This document shows, one piece after another, positions 10,426 to 20,033 of a stretch of 64,000 bases of DNA (position 1 is its first letter; every line of letters starts with the position of its first letter). The DNA lies in contig JBAKBP010003229.1 of assembly GCA_037953745.1 (NCBI GenBank), positions 62,001 to 126,000 on the forward strand, read 5' to 3'. This stretch comes from Lithodes maja. Taxonomy: Eukaryota > Arthropoda > Malacostraca > Decapoda > Lithodidae. Made by a program: the position numbers and the translations under genes. The notes under the pieces are model-generated. The model ran no database searches, had not been told where the DNA came from, and was given only the letters and a program-made list of their open reading frames with translations.

Positions 10426-11946
10426 AGGGGCGTAACTGGCTCCCAAAAGTTGGGGGGGATAATGTAGTGGCAGGCGAGCGAAGCGAGCTGTTCAGCTGGG
10501 GGGTCTGGGGGGGCGCTGTGAGCCCCCCCCCCGAAATTTTTTGAAATTTGAGCTCATTTTAGGAGCATTGTGAGGGCTATTTGGAGTGGTAAACTTAATA
10601 ATATGGGTGGTTTAACAATAAGCATCTGAAAGCAATTATGTGACATATGCATGGATGCCATGAAATATTTGGTTACATGCTTACCCTAGAATTATAGAAC
10701 TTTGACTCAATAGTGGTAATGATGATGATGGTGATGATATAAAATAAATGCTATACTATCCACCTGGAGCATTAATTGTACAGTATATATATGAGAGAGA
10801 GTCCCATTTCTAGCTTATCTGTTCAAAGGAGGTAGGATTTTACCCAACACAAAGATAGAGTATTAATGATAATGAAATAATAGTGATAATAATTGTTCCT
10901 TATTAAGATAAGAGTACCAGTAGCCTACTTATAGATACAAATCCATATTATAGGCTACATCATAATATAAAGAAGGTGCTATATTTACCTTTTATTGAGA
11001 TGCATAGCTTCTGCATACATTAGTTAAACATAGCTTGGTGATTACTCATACAGTGATACAGAGTACTAGCCATGCATAGAAATTAAACGGATGATGAGGC
11101 AATAGCTATATACAGGCAGTCAATCCTTTTGTTACACATGGGGTTTAGAAATTGCCAAATACATTTTGTCTTGTCTCATATGATTGCGCTATGAATTCTT
11201 TGGCTATGATGATATCATCCAAGCATGTCAGGTGATCTTGGTGAATATGACAGAGGAGTGTGTGGTTGAGCCGCATCTGTGTCATAGAAGATCTCAAGTA
11301 TGTCTTAAGTCTTCGTAAGACAGAAAAGGAACGCTCTGCTGAGCATGAGCTGGCTGGTGAAATCATGACAACTCTCAGCAACTTCTCTACAAGGGGAAAC
11401 GTGCTTCACTTCAGGTGTCATCTCGCAGAATAGTTTCTGGCACTCAGCAATAGATTTTGGGTGGTACTGTGATCTGAAAAATCCATGTTGTAGTTTTAAA
11501 CTCTCAATGTTAGCAAGTTCTGGGTATTTATTGACTGTGTCAGTGTCAACAGCATCAGTGAGCAGTGAGTCACTATGATTAACTATGTTCCTACAAACTC
11601 TACATACATTTTGTTCAGAGGTTAAAAGAAAACTTCCGAACAGTTTTAACTTTTAAGGGGTAACAACTCTATTTTCCGTGCTCTGATATTTTAGAACTTA
11701 GAAGCGTGATAACGGTGATATAATTAATATTTTATCATAATATTTATTATCTATTGGGGGACACAGTTTGTCAGTTTCAAAGGTGTAACAACTCTATTTT
11801 CCTTGCTCTAACAGTCTTTGTAGAAGCGTGATATTTAATCATAATATTTGTATTTTATTGGGGGGGGACAAAGTATACTGTGTCCCCGCTGACTCAAACT
11901 TTGGGGGGGACATGTCCCCCCTGTCCCCCCCGGGAGTTACGCCCCT
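10426..11946 (-). mobile_element. hAT-type DNA transposon remnant
   Basis: Terminal inverted repeats AGGGGCGTAACT at 10426 and AGTTACGCCCCT ending at 11946. They are flanked by CCTAGCCC (10418-10425) and GCTAGCCC (11947-11954), a 7-of-8 match to the 8-base target duplication expected of hAT elements. The only recognisable coding remnant is the transposase C-terminus at 11145-11381. Two G-rich, A/T-rich subrepeats around 11640-11880 share the string TAACAACTCTATTTTCC. It is inserted in the DIRS1 leader. Confidence 0.85.
11145..11381 (-). pseudogene. hAT transposase C-terminal dimerisation domain
   Basis: The translation has SSCSAERSFSVLRRLKTYLR followed by RLNHTLLCHIHQD, which is the hallmark of the hAT family C-terminal dimerisation domain (the ZMYM/zinc-finger-MYM-like subgroup uses the same wording). 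About 78 residues remain of a protein that is usually 500-700 residues. The DDE catalytic region is not recognisable in the element, so this is an inactive remnant. Confidence 0.9.
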
Positions 11947-11954
11947 GCTAGCCC

Positions 11955-12258
11955 TGGCGCCCCCCTCCAACTAAAAGTTAGGCTATTAACAGGGGGCCTA
12001 GCCTTGGTTGAGTGGCAGATAAAAACAAAAAACACAGGGCACACTCCAATGCGAAACATTCATGTGAAGGTAAGCAAAACATAAAGCCAAAATAACCTGT
12101 CAAGGCAAGGGGGGCTATGCCCCTTTCATCACAAACGAAAGTGCACAAGTTAGCCTAACTTTTCGCAAACACCACGCAATGAAAGCAGAAAATAGCACAA
12201 AGCGTAATAGAACCGACCAGGTAACAAAACTAAGCCACCGCATGTGAAAATGATGATA
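11955..12258. other. DIRS1 5' leader, distal part
   Basis: DIRS leader between the hAT and Merlin-like insertions. AAAGTTAGGCTA and GGGCCTAGCC here echo the sequence just left of the hAT (about 10397-10425), so the leader had an older direct repeat. No gene was seen. Confidence 0.5.
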
Positions 12259-12751
12259 AAAACAGGAGTATAACTCCATTTATTGGTCACCAATTATTTT
12301 GGCATATTTGAAGACAGATATGGAATCTATATGCTCTAAGCATCATATTAAAATTAGTTTCAACCCTCGGCAAAACCTATTAAAAAAAACGGTAACAACA
12401 TGTCTACCTACCGTAAAACGGTTGTCAATACTCTCTTATAGACGGCGCGGCTTTCAGCGACGCCATTTTTTCGTGAACTGGAGAGCTTTATCCTTCAACT
12501 TTTGTAATACTATCACGCCATCTGCCATTCCTCATTGGAAATGAGTTTCATTTCCTAACTCCTGCGCAATACGTCACGAGACACTTCTGGATTCTTATTG
12601 GGTTTTTTTTCTGACCACGTCATTAAACTCATAGATTCCGTCACGCATACAACCAGCAACCTATCAGGTGAGTTTATTGACCTTGATTACGTCATTGCAC
12701 TGAACCAATCACAGATACACACCTTCATTTAAGTCTCTCCTCACTTTAGTC

Positions 12752-12949
12752 ATGGACGCCACTTGTAATGGTTGTTCACCCCTCCCACATTCAGTGATTA
12801 TTGACACTACAAGGAACAATAGTGCAGCCCTTAAGGTTTTTACTGACCATGGTTGCTTGCCTACCTCTGTTTCCTGCAAACTCTGCTCAAACGAATGTTA
12901 CTATTATGAACCGGCAGACCAGTGGCGATGCGGTCATTATTGGTTTTGA
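12752..12949 (+). pseudogene. Possible Merlin/ISXO2-like transposase N-terminus
   Basis: A 65-residue frame starting at ATG 12752. It contains ALKVFTDHGCLPTS followed by CKLCSNECYYY and WRCG. In Merlin and bacterial IS1016-like transposases the N-terminus has a short helix, then a zinc ribbon of the form CxxC…WRC, and this matches in order and spacing. An upstream region with GGTGAGTTT near 12667 could be a splice donor, but I cannot show an intron. The catalytic domain that should follow is absent, replaced by the pogo insertion and repeats. It could be a chance similarity. Confidence 0.45.
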
Positions 12950-13162
12950 AATAAAACCACTACTCGTCGTAACTCCTCGTCGAAAACGTGGACGCATCTC
13001 TTCCCCACCTACTCCCTCCACATCTCAATAAGGCATGCAATTACGCTTTCATATTTTCGCGGGTTTAAAAACGGCGAAAACAAAATTATGTAAGCAAAAC
13101 TTGGCTCGTGTTTTAAGGTATTTCCGTAATTGTTTAATCGAAGTCCTCTTTTTTTCTAGTTA

Positions 13163-14161
13163 CAGTAAACTTCCGTTAATCCGAAGGGCAGCGGACCGGC
13201 CCTCGTTCGGATTAGTGGATTTTTCGGATTATCGGACGTTACCCCCCCCCCCAACTTTTTTTTGAAGACCCAAACCAAGACACAAACGCATGATAATAAT
13301 GATAATAATGACTAATCATGACTTTAACTCACCTTATATGAAGAGAAGAGATGTGTAGCATTGAAGATAAGCCCCCAGCACCAGCCCCAACCCAGCCCCC
13401 AACCAGCCACTAGCCCCCTAGCCCCATATTAGTAACTTATAATCACTGCTCTGCACTGTAAGTGTACTTTAATGTAAAATGAACTTAAAAAGACATTTTT
13501 TTTTTGTATTTTGCTGGTTTTATATTTTTTTGGGGGTCCTTAAATCTACTACACTTCACTGATTATTACTCCACAGCCATATCCTCCAAGCCTTCAATAT
13601 CTGAAGGGGGAGCTAGGGCTACCTCAGGAGTGGCTAGGCTGGCTGGGGCTACCACAGGGGCGGCTGGGGCTACCACAGGGGCGGCTGGGGCTACCTCAGG
13701 AGTGGCTAGGCTGGCAGGAGCTACCACAGGGGTGGCTGGGGCTACCTCAGGAGTGGCCTTCACAGGGGATGCTAGGTCCTCCCAGCCTTCAAAATCAGCA
13801 GGAGGCATAGGTTCTGGTGTGGTAAGAGGTTCAGGTGAGCTGGTACGTGAGTCGTCTGTGAGAGGCATTGTTGCAGGTCTAGGGTTGTCTGGTTCATCTG
13901 ATCGGCGGCCCAGTTGGTGCATGTTATGGATGTGCTCTGCAGTTATCCAGGAATAGGACAGCCTTGGTGTCCTCAGAAAGGCCAATCGACTTGAAGTAGG
14001 CCTTGACAGGCCCAAAAAATCGAACTATTGGGTGAATTCGGATTTGGCCTCAAATTCAAAAATTCGGACTATTGGGAGAATTCGGATTTGGCCTCAAATT
14101 GAAAAATTCGGACTATTGGGAGATTCGAATTATCGGTCGTCGGATTAACGGAAGTTTACTG
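13163..14161 (-). mobile_element. pogo/Tigger-type DNA element, about 1 kb
   Basis: Terminal inverted repeats CAGTAAACTTCCGTTAATCC at 13163 and its complement ending at 14161, flanked by TA on both sides (13161-13162, 14162-14163). The ends and the ATTCGGA/ATTATCGG subterminal words are typical of the pogo/Tigger branch of Tc1/mariner. A 44-base direct repeat with TTCGGACTATTGGG lies at about 14025-14125. It contains a Pro/Ala-rich frame at 13566-14015 on the minus strand but no DDE domain, so it is an internally deleted copy. Confidence 0.85.
13566..14015 (-). pseudogene. Pro/Ala/Val-rich frame inside the pogo element
   Basis: A 149-residue frame. Its middle is a low-complexity repeat (TPEVAPA, APVVAPA, ASLATPEVA). 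The front end (SYSWITAEHIHNMHQLGRR) looks ordinary, and the last residues are acidic (DIEGLEDMA). I suspect the tail of a Tigger transposase, because such tails are acidic and low-complexity, but there is no catalytic motif to prove it. Confidence 0.4.
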
Positions 14162-14357
14162 TATTAAAAACGTATTCTATGGTGTATTATATGATACATA
14201 GAAGCAATAGAACTGTTCAAATGACCTGGGAAGTGTATATTAAACCAAATACAAAACTTTGAATAATGAGGTAAGAGATATGTGTTTTTTATCACTTTTC
14301 ATCCCAAGACCAGTGGGGGTCTGGGGGCAGCAGCCCCCCAGGATGCCCAGGTTACGT

Positions 14358-14410
14358 TTAGGTTAGGTTAGGTTAGGTTAGGTTAGGTTAGGTTAGGTTA
14401 GGTTAGGTTA
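14358..14410 (+). repeat. Interstitial (TTAGG)n tract, about ten units
   Basis: Uninterrupted GGTTA/TTAGG pentamers. TTAGG is the ancestral arthropod telomere repeat. A degenerate second tract (AGGTTAGGTAAGG) lies near 14595-14625. Both are inside the Merlin-like element, so this is an internal tract and not a chromosome end. Confidence 0.95.
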
Positions 14411-14684
14411 ATGACCAGCTATGTAAATACAGTAGTGAACATTTGGTTTAGTCTGTGCTCAAAAATCCATTTTCTTTAGCAGGCCATACACTAAACAATT
14501 ACCCCCTTTTCACAGACAAATACACAAACAATCTGTCAAAGATGCAAATAGCGGGGGTGTGGGGGCGGCAGCCCCCACCCATAATACTAGGATAGGTTAG
14601 GTAAGGTTGTTAGGTTAGGCTAATGTCCTTTCAAAGGGGTATAGGCTTGTAAACACTATGATAGCTTAACATGAGCCAAAAATC

Positions 14685-15215
14685 GAAATTAGGTTAGTGT
14701 AATTTGTTTACTCTTAAAACTCGCAAAATCAGAGCCAACTTTTCCCAAAACTTGGCTCGGGTTTTCCAATATTCGGGTTTTATGGCTTTGCAATTTCGGG
14801 AAACCTGAGCCAAATTTCTAAATGAGGTTACTGTCATTTGTTTGTCTACAAACTCGCAAAATCCGAGCCAGCTTTGGCCAAAACCTGGCTCGGGTTTTCC
14901 AAAATTCGGGTTTTATGGCTTTGCAATTTTGGGAAACCTGAGCCAAATTTCTAAATGAGGTTACTGTCATTTGTTTGTTTACAAACTCGCAAAATCCGAG
15001 CCAGCTTTGGCCAAAAGCTGGCTCGGGTTTTCCAAAATTCGGGTTTTATGGGTTTGCAATTTTGGGAAACCTGAGCCAAATTTCTAAATGAGGTTACTGT
15101 CATTTTGTTATCTACAAACTCGCAAAATCCGAGCCAGCTTTGGCCAAAACTTGGCTCGGGTTTTCGAAATATTGGGTTTTAGGCCTTTGAAATACCTTCA
15201 AACCCGAGCCAAGTT
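14685..15215. repeat. 133-bp tandem repeat with a hairpin in each unit, about 4 copies
   Basis: CAAATTTCTAAATGAGG starts at 14811, 14944 and 15077, an exact 133-base period. Each unit contains GAGCCAGCTTTGGCC next to AAAGCTGGCTCGG or a variant, so each can form a stem of up to 13 bp with a loop of a few bases. The first and last units are degenerate. It fills the right part of the Merlin-like element. Confidence 0.9.
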
Positions 15216-15710
15216 TTGCTTGAATACGTTTGTATCGCCGTTTTACGCATTTAACCCCTCATTTTCCCTGTACTTCATAGCCCTCCCCACTATCGGGTGG
15301 CGTGTCTTAAGATCGTTGTATAATGGGGAAAACGGTTTCGCCGAGGGTTCTAATTATTTCTAAACACTATATATTGATGAAAACTAACAGGGAAAAATAA
15401 AAAAATCCATGGGAAAATTGGTGACCAATAAATGGAGTTTTTCCAAAACAGGCAAAGGCCTAAAGAATAACAATCGCCGAAGGGCGACGCATGCGCAGAA
15501 GCGTGACCAACCAGTTTCGACGCCATACTTAAAGTAACACACCTAAGAGCCCATTTGAAGCGTGCCTACATCACAGATCATCCGTCTAAAAACCTTAGGT
15601 ACCATAAATAAGGCCCACAACTCACCCAAAGGGTAGGCGACAAGAGTAGCAGCACAAAAATCGGGCGCATAGAAAACCGCGAGTGTTAAGGCTTGAGTAG
15701 CGCGAAAAGG

Positions 15711-16010
15711 AATGCCCAATGAACCCTGTCGGGTAGTGGGGTGGATCCGTCAAGACGGCTGAAGGAGCCAGATAGGATGGCCTAAAATCCTGTAATTTTC
15801 TCTTCTTTCTCATCAATATTTTCTTATTTTCCTTTTCAAATAGTGGCCTCCAAAGTATGTACAACGTACCTAGTAGAGAGAGTAAGGTGCTACTCTAGAT
15901 GTTATCGTTTTATCGCGCTAGTGATTTCGATAATTGCCCGATCTAGAGCGGAGCAGAATTATACGATAAGTATATAGCTCTACGTTGGAACGTAGAGGCT
16001 ACTACTAAAT
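15711..16010 (-). repeat. DIRS1 right (5') inverted terminal repeat and terminus
   Basis: Reverse complement of 269-540 over about 272 bases; the outermost 30 bases are unique to this end and are matched by the ICR. The element ends at 16010, and family C sequence resumes at 16011. A leader segment follows at about 15453-15710 toward the Merlin-like element. Confidence 0.9.
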
Positions 16011-16037
16011 TGTTTGCTTGTTGTTTACATGAAGGAG
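16011..16037 (-). mobile_element. Family C LINE, short segment between two insertions
   Basis: These bases are the complement of about 21460-21487 of the other family C copy. They join 1-191 on one side and 16431 onward on the other. Confidence 0.8.
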
Positions 16038-16430
16038 TTGTTGTTGTTGTTCCCCAAGCTGCCTGGCCGAACAGCCCCAAGGCTCCGAGCACGGCCAAGG
16101 CCATATCCGAGCGCCCCCACAGAACCCTCCCTGCCGACCACAATAAAGCCTGGGTGACCGAAGCCACTCCAAGGCGGGGAGCTGAGGAGGGTGCGGAAAC
16201 GCCCGGGAAACCAAAGCCCCACCCAGGGCCCTGTTCCCCTCAGCAATTATGAAGAGAAAGTTGAGGGGCAAGGGAAAAATGTGACGCTTTGGCTTCCAAT
16301 CTTGGTAGATTGGGAGGTCAATCCACGGAAGAGACGCCGTCACTCGAGATCTAGAAAATATATAAGTACTGTAAAAGGAACAGTCAGAGTAAGCTATGGG
16401 TATGGCAGAGATCGCTCAGTTCTCACTCTG
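16038..16430 (-). mobile_element. LINE 3'-end fragment with (CAA)n tail
   Basis: Read on the minus strand, the segment ends with a piece closely related to the 3' terminus of the family C copy at 23340-23424 (encoding GLFGQAA), then a stop and a (CAA)n tail. GGAG/AGGAG flanks both sides (about 16033-16037 and 16428-16434), a plausible short target duplication. About 180 bases toward 16430 have no match that I can see in the window, so this may be a related subfamily. It is 5'-truncated and has no working gene. Confidence 0.65.
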
Positions 16431-17617
16431 ATAGACCAGGAGTAGAGTCTGTTGTTGTGATTGCAGCATGTGATTGTGTTGTGTTGCTGTTGGAAAGTGT
16501 GATGCTGTTTAGTGTTTTGTAGAGTTTTTTGGGGTTTGTTTTGTGATCAAGTGTTTGTAGGAAGTTATTCCAATTTAGTTTTTGTTGTTCTTGTATTTTG
16601 TTGTTAGTTTGGGTGTTGAGTGCTTGAATTTGTTGTGTGATTTTGTGTGTGGGATGCTGGGGAGTGTTTCAGTATGTCGCGTTGTCTGATGAGGTTTTGA
16701 ATTTCTGGTGTGAAGTTGGGGTTGTGTCTTTTTCTGTTACCTCTTGGAATGTGTTTCTTGTCAGCATTTTGGATAGTTTTATTGAGTATGTGTACAGCAT
16801 TGTTGATGTTAGTGATGGGTGTACTGTTTAGAGTTGTGAAGTGTTGTTCTGTCTCATTTGTGAATGCTTCCCAGTTAGCTCTTTTATAATTGGTGTATGT
16901 GTGTTTGTGGCTAGCTGGGGTGAGTCTGGTTTTGGTGGTGATAATGATCGGGAGGTGGTCAGAGCCTAAGGTTCTGACCACCCTCCAGGATGTTGTGGGG
17001 GCGAGTTCTGGGGAGCAAAAGGTGATGTCTGGAGATGATGGGTTATAGAGGGCTTGGTGAGGAATATGGGTATGTTGATGGATGTCGTTAAGGATGATGA
17101 GGTTATCAGTTTGGTTTTGTAGTACCAGCCCTCTGTCTGTGTCGGGGTTGTCGACAAACCAGGCCGACGTCTTGGTGTTGAAGTCACCACCCAGGATGAT
17201 GTGTGAGGTGTTTGTGATGTGTTGTAAGTGTGGTCTGTATTCATTTGGTACTGTAGGGGATGTTTGGGGAGGGATGTATGTGTTTATGATGGTTATGTTG
17301 GAGTTGTTGCCAGTGCGTATTGTAATTGATTGTATTTCTGTTGTGTTATCATTTGGGGGGAGGAGGGATTTGGTTTGTACACTGGTTACTATGTATGATA
17401 TTTCTTTGTGTACCAGGGTGATGAGTCCACCGCCCCCGCCGACAGCCCGGTCTTGTCTGATGGTGGTGAAATTATGAAATGTGGGTGTTTTTTGTGTTGT
17501 GCGGAGTTTTGTTTCTTGTAAGATGGCAATGTGTATGTTGTGTTGTTTGATGAAGTGTGAGAGTTCGTGTTTCTTTGTGTTGATGCCATCTATGTTCAAT
17601 TGGAGAATGTTAATGTT
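16431..17617 (-). pseudogene. Family C LINE endonuclease region
   Basis: The apurinic-like endonuclease (EEP fold) that nicks the target for jockey-type LINEs. The frame 17677-16604 has NILQLNIDGINTKKHELSHF, the catalytic Glu block IAILQETKL, GGGGGLITLVHKE, the HIILGGDFNTK block, SSPDITF and the terminal GSDHLPIII. All the expected EEP blocks are present in order. The frame stops at about 16604, and downstream bases to 16431 are the start of the connector. The first bases after 17617 belong to a Penelope-like insertion. The RT domain of this copy is not in the window apart from 1-191. Confidence 0.9.
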
Positions 17618-18722
17618 GTTGAGTGGTACTTGAAAAGTAGACAGAATGGATAAAAAACACCATCTGAGGAAGAGCACTTTATTGACAACGTTTCGCAGAT
17701 AGCTTCATCAGGTCACTAACAAATGCTGGTACATAGGAGGCCTTAAATATCCGTCCAGACAGGTGGCGGGGGAGGAGAGGGAGGTGGGGGTTGGGAGGGA
17801 GGAAGGAGGCAGGACAGGGAGGGGGCAGAAGCATGGGGGAGGGGAGGCGGAGCCTATATATGGGTCAAATACATCAGTAGGAACTTGCAAAAACAGACAT
17901 ACAAACATGCGTACAGGGTAACAACTCTACTAGTGCAAAGAAATAAAAATAACTATAACAATAATAATAATAATAAAAATAATCATAACAATAATAATAA
18001 TAAAAATAATAATAATAAAAATAACATTAATAATAATAATAATACAGATGATAATATTAATCATAACAATTACAATGAAAACAGTGAAGATAGTGCTAAT
18101 ATATATAATTTATAGTGGTACAGTACTAGCAATAAATAACATAGAGAGAGAGAGAGAGAAGCCGGGAGTAGGGAAGAGATTAGCTGAATTGTAAAGCGAA
18201 ATCGAGGGATTGGCGCATTTAGTGGGTAGGGTTGAAGGTGTGACAGGTATAAAGGAGAGGGGAGGGTGTTTTTTTTTTTTTTTTTTTTCCCCAAGGTTGG
18301 ATTAAAAGGGGAAAGAGAGAGGGAGGATAATAAAGGGGCGGTATCTGAAAGGACAGGGGAGGGTAAAGGTGGATGGCATATAAGTGTGAGCTGGGGCTTA
18401 AAGAGAGTGGGAGACAACTATCTCGAGTCGAAAGAGTGTGACGGCGAGGGTAGTAGGAACTATTAAGTGTAGAAGATCATATAATATTAATGGGAAAGAT
18501 TTGACCCATATATAGGCTCCGCCTCCCCTCCCCCCATGCTTCTGCCCCCTCCCTGTCCTGCCTCCTTCCTCCCTCCCAACCCCCACCTCCCTCTCCTCCC
18601 CCGCCACCTGTCTGGACGGATATTTAAGGCCTCCTATGTACCAGCATTTGTTAGTGACCTGATGAAGCTATCTGCGAAACATTGTCAATAAAGTGCTCTT
18701 CCTCAGATGGTGTTTTTTATCC
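17618..18722 (+). mobile_element. Penelope-like element remnant with inverted terminal copies
   Basis: Flanked by a 12-base direct repeat AATGTTAATGTT (17606-17617 and 18723-18734), a target duplication in family C DNA. Two copies of a roughly 230-base sequence face each other: about 17645-17878 (minus) and 18488-18722 (plus). Each carries CTGATGAAG…GCGAAAC…GTCAATAAAG, a motif group I associate with the pLTRs of Penelope-like elements, which are often found inverted. The centre is non-coding: an (AAT)n microsatellite at about 17955-18060, a GA-rich part and a T-tract near 18268. There is no RT or GIY-YIG domain. The class is inferred from the motif and the layout. Confidence 0.6.
18652..18690 (+). 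other. Hammerhead-ribozyme-like motif (second copy inverted at about 17682-17720)
   Basis: The core words are CTGATGA, then about 10 bases, GAAAC, a very short stem-loop and GTC. This is the order of a type I hammerhead with a tiny stem III, as described for Penelope-like elements. Against a working ribozyme: an extra A follows CTGATGA before the GC…GC stem II, and the flanks do not form an evident stem I. The inverted copy has GAAACG where this one has GAAACA. Confidence 0.4.
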
Positions 18723-18734
18723 AATGTTAATGTT

Positions 18735-19073
18735 ATGTGCACGATGTATGTTGGGTGCTGCTGCACGAGGATGGGGTGGGGGTGAGGGAGGGGATAGATG
18801 AGGTGGGGGTGGGGATTGGGGAGCAGGAGATGGGGGTTGGAATGGATTAGGATGGGGTGTGGTGTGTTGAGTTGAGGATGTGGATGGTATGGGAAGGTTA
18901 GGTGGGTTAGGGAGGAGAGGTGGACGGGTTTTAGGGGGGGGGAGTGGATAATATGGGAAGGCTAGGTGGGTTGGGGAGGAGAGGTGGACGGGTTTTAGGC
19001 GAGGGATTTGACTGGGAGAGGGAGGGGCATGAGGAACAGGTCCAGGTGTTCGTGTAGTGTTTCTTGGAGGCAA
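18735..19073 (-). pseudogene. Family C LINE ORF2, proline-rich N-terminal part
   Basis: A Pro/Ser/Thr-rich frame of about 115 residues that ends …RAHNINI. Without the Penelope-like insertion it would read on in frame into LQLNIDG, the start of the endonuclease at 17617. So it is the N-terminal extension of the family C polyprotein. Low-complexity Pro-rich leaders are not unusual in LINE proteins. No zinc knuckle is visible. Confidence 0.65.
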
Positions 19074-19497
19074 GTGTTGTACAGGTGAAGGTGAATGAAA
19101 GTTCTTACAAATACTGTATGCATTTTACATTAGATTTAACATGGCCAGAAATGTACGGTATATATATTTATTTGTCAACAGTTGAGGATGGAGTCCAAGT
19201 ATTTCTTCAGTGTTGCCCTGATGTTGAGTCCCAGCCACATAGTGTTCGTGATCTTTGCCATCGTACATGTGAGTGCTATCAGTGTCTTATTGTTTGAGCA
19301 TATTAGTGTTAGGTGTAGAGAATATTAAATATTGTCTTAGTGTTGGTAGCAGGTGGTTATTTTATCATTTTGAATTATCTGTCTGTAAGGACAATACCAA
19401 CATTACTAACGGCGGATGAAGGTTTATATACCACAACGGTGTTCTGTGGCAGGTGAGTGTCTTCCTACCCACTAGTTCCCTACCATGGGATGAGTTA
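19074..19497. other. Unassigned sequence between LINE copies
   Basis: It contains no match to other parts of the window that I can see and no frame with a domain. On the minus strand a short frame near 19260-19170 starts MAKITNTMWLGLNIRA; it could be the far 5' part of family C. Low confidence. Confidence 0.4.
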
Positions 19498-20033
19498 ACT
19501 ATCTATATATCTATCTATATGCTCAGGCCCAATCCCCACTTTTCCTATTTTTTATTTTAATTTTCCTCTATTTTATTTATTTATTTATTTATTTATTTTT
19601 TTGTATTTTCTTGGGGGTGGCCGACTCAAGACAGAGCAAGAATAGGAAAACACAAAACACAAGACAAAACAACGAACAAACACAGACAAAACACAAACAA
19701 AACACAAAATTCACACACATCTAGGTCACCCAGGAGAATACCCAGAGACCAGGGTCACCAAGGTCGCTCCAGCACTCCCCTGACCCCCGACCACCCGGAG
19801 AGGCTCCGATCTCGGCAGGCAGACATGCAGCGGAGCCAAAGCCACAAGCCCGCCCACCACACTTCCAGGTGCACCCTTCATATTAATCGTCTCCCCGGGC
19901 CAGGCGCCTGATGGACTATTATCTAGTCCAACTTGCGCCCGACCCCTTCCCCCAAATGACCACGTGTTCACTCAACTATTCACAAGCATTCTCCATTCAT
20001 TCCTGTTTATTACCACTTCCTTTGCCTGATCTA
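19498..20033 (-). mobile_element. Family D RTE-type LINE copy D1, 3' end
   Basis: Matches 56611-57070, the 3' UTR and end of the family D ORF, with the same (TATC)n tail at about 19500-19520. An AT-rich expansion (about 19545-19605) is extra here. The frame 19971-19726 corresponds to the 3' UTR of D2 at 57010-56765 and is not a gene. The copy resumes at 24446 after a DNA transposon. Confidence 0.85.

Larger units (their letters stand above)
12267..15444 (+). mobile_element. Merlin-like DNA transposon, degenerate, 3.2 kb
   Basis: The ends are inverted repeats sharing CTCCATTTATTGGTCACC (left from about 12274; right, inverted, ending about 15436), with poorly matched outermost bases. AAAACAGG occurs on both sides (12259-12266 and 15445-15452), an 8-base target duplication. 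The 8-base duplication and a zinc-ribbon-like ORF at 12752-12949 resembling the N-terminus of IS1016/ISXO2-type transposases point to the Merlin superfamily. No DDE domain survives. It holds a pogo element, a TTAGG tract and a 133-base tandem repeat. A nested inverted pair (about 13098 and 15186, GCAAAACTTGGCTC) lies further in. Confidence 0.6.
192..16010 (-). mobile_element. DIRS1: DIRS-type tyrosine-recombinase retrotransposon, degenerate, with nested insertions
   Basis: A minus-strand retrotransposon with gag-like, RT/RNase H and tyrosine recombinase regions in DIRS order, long inverted terminal repeats and an internal complementary region at 588-698. DIRS elements integrate as circles through a tyrosine recombinase and make no target duplication. 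Removing 192-16010 joins position 191 to 16011 and restores the family C sequence seen near 21480, with no duplicated bases. Its 15.8 kb include a LINE (about 985-2622), a hAT remnant (10426-11946) and a Merlin-like element (12267-15444). The DIRS sequence itself is thus about 9.5 kb, close to the second copy at 24699-33776. All three coding regions have frameshifts or a changed catalytic motif, so this copy is very likely inactive. Confidence 0.93.

Noticed and set aside
13566..14015. Host gene for a Pro/Ala-rich protein
   Set aside because: It is wholly inside a TA-flanked element with pogo-type ends and has only a low-complexity repeat.
14358..14410. Chromosome end
   Set aside because: Only about ten TTAGG units, with transposon sequence on both sides.
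16604..17677. Host DNA-repair endonuclease
   Set aside because: EEP motifs are present, but the sequence continues into family C LINE connector and matches the other LINE copies.
17955..18060. Asn-rich protein
   Set aside because: It is an (AAT)n microsatellite translation.
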